DNA of 64,000 nt from Limnomonas spitsbergensis (Eukaryota > Chlorophyta > Chlorophyceae > Chlamydomonadales). The notes under the pieces are model-generated. The model was not told the origin of the DNA. It saw only the letters and a list, made by a program, of their open reading frames with translations, and did not search any database. Below are positions 21,959 to 30,372 of the stretch, in pieces (the first letter of the stretch is position 1; each line of letters opens with the position of its first letter). Made by a program: the position numbers and the translations under genes. The DNA lies in NCBI GenBank assembly GCA_037349105.1, contig JAYJMM010000009.1, forward strand, positions 3,885,001-3,949,000, given 5' to 3'.

Positions 21959-23446
21959 ATGGTCGCTAAACGAAACAAATCCAAACGCGCAGTGAACAAC
22001 CTTCAAGTCGACAACCCAGCTCCTGCCCAGCTTCCCGCCATTGTCGTTCCCGACATGGTCGCTGCAGCACCAGCACCAGCACCAGCACCAGCACCAGCAC
22101 CAGTACCAGCACCAGTACCAGCACCAGTACCAGCACCAGCACAAGCCCCTGTCCCAATTGCGGTAGCTGCACCGAGACCAGCTCTCCAGCCCATCGCTGT
22201 GGCTTCCGTGGCACCTGCAACATACGCAGCGGTGGCCAACCCTCGAGTCTTGATCACACCTTGCGTCGCTGGCTGCAGCACGGACCCTCTACCGGCCCAG
22301 CATACCTCGTCCTACATGCAGGACGATATGTTCGAGCAATTCAAGAAACAACTCAAGCAAGGTGAATTGCAACTCTTGCAGTCACTCTTAACCAGACTAG
22401 ATTCAACTGCTGTCCCAGCCCAGCCTGTTGTTACTCCTACCGTTCGTCTTGTCGGGAATCCTGTTACCAGTGTACCCACCCAAGTTCAAATCCCAGTACC
22501 TGTCAGACGCGAGACTGACTATCGTCGTCGTCCCCCAGCCTTGCCTGCACCAGGCCGGATGAACAAGCCGTTCTTCCAACAGTGCAAGAACAAGCCGAGA
22601 TTAATCGCGATGAGCTTCGAGGAGCTCAGGCGCTGGCTGCTCGAGAACGGTCACCGCTACCCCGAGGACATGTCTGTCTTTATCGACGATCCCGAGGTCA
22701 AGGAGTTCTTAATGAACTACATCGAGTCCCACATGCTGTTCGAGCAAAACGAGTTCATCCTGGCCCTCACAAACTTCGTGTCCGGCGAGGTACGTTCAGC
22801 AGTTGACATTGCCCGCGAACAACTAGTCGGTCGTATGATCACCCAGGGTTCCCAGTCAGCCTCCCAGTACTCCCAGCAATTCCTGAACGTGACCAGACTC
22901 TTGCCCGACGAATCTCAAGCAACCTTGTGCGTCCATTACCTATCAGGCATGGATCCATCCCTGAAACAACGCTGCATTCTAGACAAGGATGGAAATACCT
23001 GGCAATCCCTGCCAAACCTCATGAAATTCGCATATGTCGAGGACCTGCGAATGACCAGTGCACGTGCCTGTTTCGTACCAGTATCAAGATCCAGTTACAC
23101 CCCAGTGACCAGACCCAGCTACCGCACAGATACCAGACCAGTGCACAAACCCGAGTACCCTGCCAAAACACAGGACTTCCAGCAGCCGCGACGCGCTCGG
23201 CTGGCACACACCGAGTCCGTTCCGAAGAGGAAGATCGAGCCCAGCGCCCAGACCAGCTCCGGGAAAGAGGCCAAAAACTTCAAGACCCCATTCGAGTCCT
23301 GCCCGTACTACAAGTACGTGGGTGCACTGAGCATCGCTGCGAAGCAATCATTGAACGAGTATAACCTGTGCTGGTACTGCCGGGCAGGTTGCCACCAAGC
23401 CAAGAACTGCCCTGAGAAGAAGGAAAACAAGCCTCCTTCCCAGTAG
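21959..23446 (+). CDS. gag: Gag polyprotein
   Basis: 495 codons from ATG to TAG. The N-terminal 70 residues include an Ala-Pro repeat (APAPAPAPAPVPAP). Residues about 220-360 look like a retrotransposon Gag capsid domain (WLLENGHRYPEDM ... LPDESQATLCVHYLSGM). A CCHC zinc knuckle, C-X2-C-X4-H-X4-C, lies at residues 471-484 (CWYCRAGCHQAKNC), the nucleic-acid-binding part. The stop TAG (23444-23446) is in frame with pol. Confidence 0.92.
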   Translation: MVAKRNKSKRAVNNLQVDNPAPAQLPAIVVPDMVAAAPAPAPAPAPAPVPAPVPAPVPAPAQAPVPIAVAAPRPALQPIAVASVAPATYAAVANPRVLITPCVAGCSTDPLPAQHTSSYMQDDMFEQFKKQLKQGELQLLQSLLTRLDSTAVPAQPVVTPTVRLVGNPVTSVPTQVQIPVPVRRETDYRRRPPALPAPGRMNKPFFQQCKNKPRLIAMSFEELRRWLLENGHRYPEDMSVFIDDPEVKEFLMNYIESHMLFEQNEFILALTNFVSGEVRSAVDIAREQLVGRMITQGSQSASQYSQQFLNVTRLLPDESQATLCVHYLSGMDPSLKQRCILDKDGNTWQSLPNLMKFAYVEDLRMTSARACFVPVSRSSYTPVTRPSYRTDTRPVHKPEYPAKTQDFQQPRRARLAHTESVPKRKIEPSAQTSSGKEAKNFKTPFESCPYYKYVGALSIAAKQSLNEYNLCWYCRAGCHQAKNCPEKKENKPPSQ

Positions 23447-26400
23447 GAATTTTTGCAGGAGGTATTCCCGGGTCCCCCTCCTGTCTCTAGATGTCATGTG
23501 TGCACTGCAGTTGAGAATCACGTGTCTGACTTGATGAACTCTAGCTTCCTGACGTACGACCGAGTGATTTGTAACGAACATTTGAATTGTACCTGCACGC
23601 TTCCAGTCATTCACTCCAACTCTCCAGACAAACACCAGATTTACGTTGCAAAAACCAGAAGCCAAGCCAGGCTTTATTTGAACAACAGACCCAACACCAG
23701 TTCATGTCTTCTAGTTTCCTCCAGACAAGCAGCAGGATTACAACCGCTACTCCAACACTCTTTCCTAGTCAAGAAATACGAATCCAGTTCAGCGCTTGGT
23801 ACCGCTATGAATAAGGGTATGAAACCATCCCCAGTACTTGCCTTTGTAATCCCAGCTGATACAAGAGAAACAGCCCAGTGTCGAGTTCTAGCCAAAATAC
23901 AAGTTGATGATCGAGTCCAGATATTGCATACCAGCCAAGACAAGGATGTAAAACAAGATGGAAATCACCAAGATGGTGATGACCAGCCCCTAGCAGCAAC
24001 CTACCACGGCCAAGCACATGGCAAAAACCTCAAGTGTCTATTTGATTCGGGGGCATCCTCATGTTTCATGGGAGCCAAACTTGCCAAGAAACTCGGACTC
24101 CAGATTCGTTCAAGTAAATATCGAGCAGTGGCCACTGCGGCTGGTCGAGACTGTACTGTCCTAGGTTCTGCGAGTCTCACTGTTACGTTCGGCCGGACTG
24201 ACTTTGAAGCTACAGTTCACATCCTCCCAGCGTTTCTCGATACCATTGATTTAATCATTGGCGAAGACTTCATGAAAACACACTCTTGTAATTTGCAGTA
24301 CAGCCCAGACCAGTCTAGTCTCATGACCATCACTGACGGGGTCGTTCATGAGGTCTTGAATTCGTGTGTTTTACGTGGCACAGGTGCAGTACAGGTTGCT
24401 CATGCTGTGAAGACCACTTCTAGCCCAGCCGATCCGACCCATGACAATAACGCTGGACAGTGTGACGCTGAAGACGAATCCCGACCATGCCGTACACGTA
24501 CGAAGACCGATCAAATCCCAGCTGGCCTTGCAGCCAAATTACTCAAGTCTGGTCGCCACCGAGCATTCTTAGCTGTATTGACACCACAGGCTAGCGAACC
24601 AGACGAGGAGTTACAACCAGTACCAAATCCAGAAGGAGAACTAGACCATAAAACCAGTCGAGAAAAACTAGCAAACATGAACCATGTGCACCCAGACCAG
24701 CGTACAGCGATTACTTCACTGATCGACGAGTACGATGACATTTTTTCAGAAACCCCTCGAGCTGGCGGAGCGAAAGTCCCACCTCTAGAGCACACGATCG
24801 ATCTGGTCGCTGGCGCTAAACCACCTTTTCGCAGGAACTTTCGTCTCTCTCCAGCCGAGTCTGAAGAACTCAAGAAACAGGTTGCCGAGCTACTTGACAA
24901 AGGAATCATCACCCCTGTCAACAGTCCTTATGGAGCCCCAGTCTTGTTCATCAAGAAACCAAATGGAGGACTTAGGTTCTGCCTTGATTACCGAGCCTTG
25001 AACGAACTAACTGTCAAACTACGCTACCCACTACCAAGGATCGATGATCTTCTAGATGCAGCTCGCGGAGCTTCATGTTTCTCTTGTCTAGACATGGCAG
25101 GTGGCTTTCACCAACTGCTTATTTCCGAGGAAGACCAGCCCAAGACAGCTTTTGCTACACCCTTCGGCCATTATGCATGGCGTTGCCTGCCAATGGGTCT
25201 TTCGAACGCGCCCAGTCAATACCAGAGCACTGTCAATAAAATCTTTGCTGATCTAGCATTCGTCCTCATTTACATTGATGACATCATGATCCTGTCCCAG
25301 ACACCAGAACAGCACCTCCAGCATTTAAGACAAGTGTTTAACAAAATACGAGAATCAGGACTGCAGGTCAAATTTTCCAAGTGCAAATTTCTGCAGGCTC
25401 AAGTCAAGTACCTAGGGCACATTCTTTCGAAAGAAGGTGTGGCTGCTGACCCAGACAAAATTCGAGCGCTTACCGAGTGGGAATTCCCGACCAGTGCAAC
25501 AGGTGTCTTGCAATTTCTAGGCCTAGCAAATTACTTTCGCAAATTCATTCCGAACCTCTCCAGGCTGGCAGCACCCTTGTACTATTTGACCAAGAAAACC
25601 GTCCAGTTCTCAGGAGGAGCTGACGCTCTGTTGGCTTTTCAAGCTATCAAGGAAGCGTTAGCTTCGCCTCCAGTTCTTGCATACCCAGATCCAAACCAAT
25701 CGTACGAACTCGTTTCAGATGCCTCCATCACTGGATGTGGTGCAGTGCTTACGCAACAAGGTCGACCTGTCGCGTACTTCTCTGCCAAGTTCTCACCTGC
25801 CGAGCGCAATTACACTACTGGCGAACAAGAACTCCTTGGAATTATCAAAGCTCTCAAGGAGTGGCGATGCTATCTAGAAGGCAGCAATGGCCTAAACATT
25901 GTGACTGATCACAACCCCCTGACATTTTTCTCCAAGCAGCCCACCCTGTCACGTAGGCAAGCAAGATGGAGCGAGTTCCTATCTCGATTCGAGTTCACTG
26001 TGAAGTACCGACCAGGTGCTACCAACCCAGCTGATTCCCTTTCCAGGTTGCCACACCAAGGACCTGCCCATGCTGCAATGCTATTTGCAATCACAGTTAA
26101 CGAGTCATGCCCAGATTTCATGCAAAGAATCAAGAACGAGTCTAGCATTGATCCAGAATTCAAACTTTCCAGTAAAACTCGAGAATGGTCCTTTAGCAAT
26201 GGCTACTGGTCTCATGCAGGCCTAGTCATTATCCCAGTAGCACTTCGACAAGAAGTCATTCGAGATCACCATGATTCACCCCTTGCAGGACATTTCAATT
26301 GGAAGACAACACTGGACCACATCAAACGCCAATTTTGGTGGCCCTCAATCCAGGCAGATGTACAAAAGTACGTCTCATCATGTGCCTCATGCCAGAGGAA

Positions 26401-27523
26401 CAAGTCTGCAAACAAGAGGCCCTTTGGTCTAAACCAGCCACTAGAAATCCCTGATTCCAGATGGCACACTGTCACCATGGACTTTGTGTTTGACTTGCCC
26501 CAGTCAGCCAGTGGTCATGATGGCATCATGGTCATTGTGGACAAGCTTACAAAGTTTGTTTGTCTAGCCCCAGTCAGGAAATCTAGCACATCTGAAGATG
26601 TTGCTCGAGTTTTCATCTCACATGTATTCCAGCATCACGGTTTTCCTAGAAACATCATTTCTGACAGAGATGTTCGATTCACTTCGTCATTCTGGAAGAC
26701 CATGTGTCACCGCCTTGGTGTACAGCCCAGATTTTCAACTGCTTTCCACCCCCAAACAGATGGTCAAACAGAGCGAATGAATCGAGTCGTCGAAGAAGTG
26801 CTTAGGCATTTCATTGATGGAAACCATGTCACTTGGGAAGAACTCCTACCAGTTGTTGCTATGTCCATTAACAATGCCAAGACCAGTACGACCAGGCACA
26901 CCCCGTTCTACCTGAACTGTGGACGCAACCCGTATACCCCTTTGTCAATCGACATTCCAGACAAGCAAATTCCAGCTCTTGATTCAGTCTTCAGTGACCT
27001 GGATGACACTCTAGTTCAAGTTCAGAAACTATTACGAGCTGCGCAGGATCGCCAGTCGTCGTACGCTGACACGCGCTTCCGAGCACCTCACACTTTTCAA
27101 GCAGGTGACCAAGTTCTCCTGTCAACAAGAAACTTCAAGTTCCAGACCGGAGTTAAGAAACTTCATCCCAAGTATATCGGCCCAGTGACAATCCTGAGTT
27201 TAACTTCTGGTGGCAATGCTGCTAGGTTGCAACTACCCGAGAATTACACTCGAGTTCACCCAGTCTTCCACGTGTCACTCTTACGACAGTTCAAGCCCAG
27301 TACCAGTTCAAACCCAGTACCTGTCGAGCCTCAAGTCGTGGATGGTTTACCATTATACCAGGTCGAGTCGCTCTTGTCAAATCGCATTCGACGAGTCGGC
27401 AAAAAGCGAGTCAAGCAGGTCCTAATCAAATGGCTTGGTTACGATGACACTCACAATTCATGGGAGCCACTCAAGAACCTGACTCCTGAATTACTCCTTG
27501 ACGCTCAAAACCTTTTTGAGTAA
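23447..27523 (+). CDS. pol: Pol polyprotein (PR-RT-RH-IN-chromodomain)
   Basis: Open from the gag stop to TAA at 27521-27523 in the gag frame, about 1358 codons; no ATG lies at its start, so it is probably made as Gag-Pol. Numbering from the TTG at 23453: aspartic protease DSGA at 198; reverse transcriptase with YIDD at 607-610 and LPMGLSNAPSQYQ upstream; RNase H (VSDASITGCGAVL ... TDHNPL); integrase zinc domain (HH..H..C-X2-C) followed by catalytic Asp1010, Asp1071 and Glu1107, giving D-X35-E; and a chromodomain at about 1302-1350 (YQVESLLSNRI ... VLIKWLGYDDTHNSWEP). All key residues are present, so the enzyme set looks functional. Confidence 0.95.
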   Translation, partial: EFLQEVFPGPPPVSRCHVCTAVENHVSDLMNSSFLTYDRVICNEHLNCTCTLPVIHSNSPDKHQIYVAKTRSQARLYLNNRPNTSSCLLVSSRQAAGLQPLLQHSFLVKKYESSSALGTAMNKGMKPSPVLAFVIPADTRETAQCRVLAKIQVDDRVQILHTSQDKDVKQDGNHQDGDDQPLAATYHGQAHGKNLKCLFDSGASSCFMGAKLAKKLGLQIRSSKYRAVATAAGRDCTVLGSASLTVTFGRTDFEATVHILPAFLDTIDLIIGEDFMKTHSCNLQYSPDQSSLMTITDGVVHEVLNSCVLRGTGAVQVAHAVKTTSSPADPTHDNNAGQCDAEDESRPCRTRTKTDQIPAGLAAKLLKSGRHRAFLAVLTPQASEPDEELQPVPNPEGELDHKTSREKLANMNHVHPDQRTAITSLIDEYDDIFSETPRAGGAKVPPLEHTIDLVAGAKPPFRRNFRLSPAESEELKKQVAELLDKGIITPVNSPYGAPVLFIKKPNGGLRFCLDYRALNELTVKLRYPLPRIDDLLDAARGASCFSCLDMAGGFHQLLISEEDQPKTAFATPFGHYAWRCLPMGLSNAPSQYQSTVNKIFADLAFVLIYIDDIMILSQTPEQHLQHLRQVFNKIRESGLQVKFSKCKFLQAQVKYLGHILSKEGVAADPDKIRALTEWEFPTSATGVLQFLGLANYFRKFIPNLSRLAAPLYYLTKKTVQFSGGADALLAFQAIKEALASPPVLAYPDPNQSYELVSDASITGCGAVLTQQGRPVAYFSAKFSPAERNYTTGEQELLGIIKALKEWRCYLEGSNGLNIVTDHNPLTFFSKQPTLSRRQARWSEFLSRFEFTVKYRPGATNPADSLSRLPHQGPAHAAMLFAITVNESCPDFMQRIKNESSIDPEFKLSSKTREWSFSNGYWSHAGLVIIPVALRQEVIRDHHDSPLAGHFNWKTTLDHIKRQFWWPSIQADVQKYVSSCASCQRNKSANKRPFGLNQPLEIPDSRWHTVTMDFVFDLPQSASGHDGIMVIVDKLTKFVCLAPVRKSSTSEDVARVFISHVFQHHGFPRNIISDRDVRFTSSFWKTMCHRLGVQPRFSTAFHPQTDGQTERMNRVVEEVLRHFIDGNHVTWEELLPVVAMSINNAKTSTTRHTPFYLNCGRNPYTPLSIDIPDKQIPALDSVFSDLDDTLVQVQKLLRAAQDRQSSYADTRFRAPHTFQAGDQVLLSTRNFKFQTGVKKLHPKYIGPVTILSLTSGGNAARLQLPENYTRVHPVFHVSLLRQFKPSTSSNPVPVEPQVVDGLPLYQVESLLSNRIRRVGKKRVKQVLIKWLGYDDTHNSWEPLKNLTPELLLDAQNLFE

Positions 27524-27868
27524 CCAGCACTTGTCTAGTATTCAAGGTCCATACCCCTAGTCCCAGATCGAGACCTAACTCTAAACCAGACCAGTCAGAT
27601 TTTTTTTTTCTTTCTTTCTGAACCTTGTCTTGAATTCCTTTGAGAACCGATACTGCCCAGCCTGGCAAGCTGCTCAGATTTCACTTCTCGTTATAATTCA
27701 ACCTAGATCCAGACTTGAGTTAATTTTTCCAGCGGACAATCAAGTACTCTAGCAGTTCCAAGATAACTTGCTCCAGATTTCATGTTTGCATTTAATTGAT
27801 TAAATACTGCAACAATCCGAGTTCCAGTTCACTAACATTTACCTTCCACCGCGCTCGGCACGCAGCCT

Positions 27869-27880
27869 AGGGGGGAGGTA
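27869..27880 (+). promoter_or_regulatory. Polypurine tract
   Basis: AGGGGGGAGGTA directly precedes the 3' LTR, in the position where plus-strand DNA synthesis is primed. Confidence 0.8.
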
Positions 27881-28283
27881 TGTAATGGTCATGTAACCAG
27901 TACCCCAGAATTACCAGTCGCTGACGCGACCTGCCTTACGTTATCGGCGCTTACGCTCCATACGGAAGTTGCAGGGTCGCCTGGCAAGCCCAGACCAGAA
28001 CCCTCACGGGTTAAACCCTGCACCTCCCATATAAGCGAGCTCTGCTAGGCATCGGGAAGTCTCAGACGAGATCAATCCATCAGGCTCAATACCTGACTGT
28101 CCCACTATCAAATCTCTAGTCTCCAGCAGTCTCCCCTCGTGAGCACCTAGTCCCCCCTCAGTCAACTCTCCGACTACTCGTCTACCCTCAACACCGTCCC
28201 GGACTCCCCTTCACGTTCCTCTACTAGTGAGTCCCTGTCTAGATATAAGAGTCCTGCCCCCTAGGGCACCTAGGACCTCTTCA
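27881..28283 (+). repeat. 3' LTR
   Basis: Same length as the 5' LTR and identical apart from one base that I noticed. It is followed by the GGTC target duplication. Confidence 0.93.
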
Positions 28284-28660
28284 GGTCAGCAGCGTGATAG
28301 GCGGTGCTGCCTGCAACGTTGGGCTAGGGAAGACGGCGACCATGTGGAGGACGCGCTGCATGCATGCTTGTTTTCAATGCCCCAGCGTGCATGATGAACT
28401 TATAGAGGGGATGGGCAGGTCCTCCGAACGGTGCTAAAGACTTTTTAGAGTTGCACCGGGGCAGGCTTGGGTGGGATGCCCTGGCTTTTGTGGACGACGT
28501 GGTAGATATCGTTGAGACGTAGACTTAGTTATCAGAGGTTGGAACTTCTTTTGGTTTCCAGCCTTTTGTTTTGTCCCTTCACTTTATTTCTCATTTTCCC
28601 CCCCTTTATTTTGTCCTGCCCCCTTCTGTGTTTCTTTCCATCTCTCCTCCCAACTCTTTT

Positions 28661-28912
28661 GTTAGGCGCCCCCGCCCCCAAGCCTTATTTGAGCAGGGCC
28701 CAGAGGTGTAACGACAAAACAGCTTGGCCGTGCGGGCGTCGAATTGCCTGGCTGGAAACAACAGGGACTACAGGGACGATGATAAACAAAACAGAAGAAG
28801 GGGCCGAAAATAAAAGAGGCTATTGGTAGCGAGCAGGGATGAGGGGTCAATAACGTTACACCTCTGGGCCCGCTCAAAGCTCGGCCGCGTGGGCGCCCAA
28901 CTGTTCAGAAGG
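28661..28912. repeat. Inverted pair of the dispersed 50-bp module
   Basis: A forward copy (about 28663-28713) and a reverse copy (about 28850-28903) of GGCGCCC..CGGCCGAGC..GGGCCCAGAGGTGTAACG face each other across about 135 bases. Transcripts could fold into a long imperfect hairpin. Confidence 0.65.
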
Positions 28913-29384
28913 GAGTAAAGAAGAAACGAAAAGGAAGGGATGAGGGGTGTCGAGCATCTATGGGCCAGACTGGTTGGACCAAAAAACAGGGCAAAATAAC
29001 CGGTGTAGCCTGCAGGTTTTGTTTGCCGACTGACGTGGCCGAGCTTCATTTCAGCATGGCCCAGAGGTGTAACGTCAGAAACCGTTGTAGCCTGCAGGTA
29101 TGTACCCCTGCATACGAACCTCCTCAGTGGGGCCCAAAAATGTGTCACGTGATTGAACACAGGACTTATTGACCTTGCTCTAGAAGGCCTGGCCGCATTT
29201 GTGTTCAACTGCCTAGTCGCAAAATTACGATAGAAATGAAGCAAGAGAGGAAAGAAGAAACGTACCCCCCAGAAGATGAAAAATTAAGTCGGATTCCCCG
29301 TTCATAGCGTTTAACCCTCCACAAGTTAATGACATTATACCTCTGCTGGGCACTGATTCTTTTATTTTCTTCCAACGGGACAGT

Positions 29385-29570
29385 TGGGCGCCCATGTGAC
29401 CGAGCCTTTTTGAGCAGGTCCCAGAGGTGTTATGTCATTGACCTCTTGGCTATGCTCAAAAGTTTCGTCCGCATGAGCACCCGACTGTCAAGGCGGGAGG
29501 AAAATAAAGTTGATGACTTAACACCTCTGGGCCCTGCTTATATAAAGCTCGGCCACGTCGGCAAACAAAA
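29385..29570. repeat. Second inverted pair of the dispersed module
   Basis: Forward copy at about 29387-29438 and reverse copy at about 29518-29565, the same face-to-face arrangement as the pair 700 bases upstream. A lone forward copy lies between the pairs at about 29029-29078. Confidence 0.6.
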
Positions 29571-30372
29571 ACTAAGTCAGCTAGGAGACACAAGAGAGAA
29601 GGCACAAGAGGAAAGAAAGAAAAGCGTGTTCACCTTCCAAACAACAACACAAGGATAGGCTACACCGAATCCCCTGCCCCTGAAGAGACTAGCCTTCAAC
29701 AAGCTCAACTACATCTGCCACATAAGGAAAAGAGAGTAAAAGCTACCGGAGAAAGGATAGAAACAGAAAGAAAAGGACAAGGAAAAGACCACCCCGGGAA
29801 GTTAAGAAAGACTGAAGAATCCCTAGCCCGTCCAGATCCTAACCCTCAACAAAAAAGAAAAAAAAAAAAAAAACCGGGCAGTTGGTCAGGAAAACCAGGA
29901 AAGTGCACCTGGGAAGTGGGGAAATAAAGTTAATAAGGGGCATACAACTGGTTGGGGAAATAAAGGTCGGGGAAAGGTGGCCCCAACGTCTGAAACGAAT
30001 AAGCCTCATCAACATCTATCACATCCTCGCTCTCACATCCTCTCACATTTCCGGAATCGACCGCAGCGGCCGCGGCGACTGATTGGCTCTTTGTTTGAAG
30101 CTCAGGTTGAGTCACTTAAGTGATAGCCTCCAGGATTCGCTTTCGCTCGAGTGATGGGTGGTCGCCGCTCACTCACGCCTTGGCTTGATAGGCCAAGTCG
30201 ACAGACGCTTTATTTTAAATAGGTGACGCATCTTGCACAAATGACTTGCCTTTTGTGGTGGACCACGGACACTGCAGTCGCAAATCACAGTGCTGCTGCG
30301 TAGATTCCGGCATCCGTGACAGCTAGCCTTCCATCACAGTGTCTTCTACATCGACAGCCCAGAACAATCGTC

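Larger units (their letters stand above)
21152..28283 (+). mobile_element. Complete Ty3/gypsy chromovirus-type LTR retrotransposon
   Basis: A 7.1-kb element with two 403-bp LTRs (21152-21554 and 27881-28283), TG...CA ends, a 4-bp target duplication GGTC (21148-21151 and 28284-28287), a primer-binding site, gag, pol and a purine tract. The pol order protease, reverse transcriptase, RNase H, integrase, with a C-terminal chromodomain, is that of Ty3/gypsy chromoviruses, whose chromodomain steers integration to certain chromatin. I found only one difference between the LTRs (G/C near 21408 and 28137), so insertion is recent. Gag and pol share one frame separated by a single UAG. It lies between genes B and S and interrupts neither. 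Confidence 0.95.
28288..30372. other. Intergenic region before gene S
   Basis: No supported gene. It contains a diverged relative of 20340-20530 (28403-28560) and two face-to-face pairs of the GGGCCCAGAGGTGTAACG module (28661-28912 and 29385-29570), then purine-rich sequence to 29990. A TATA-like TATTTTAAATA at about 30209 lies 160 bases before the gene S start. Confidence 0.5.

Noticed and set aside
23444..23446. Altered genetic code (UAG as an amino acid) to explain gag-pol
   Set aside because: Gene B and gene H models end at TAG with good domain ends, so UAG appears to be a normal stop here.
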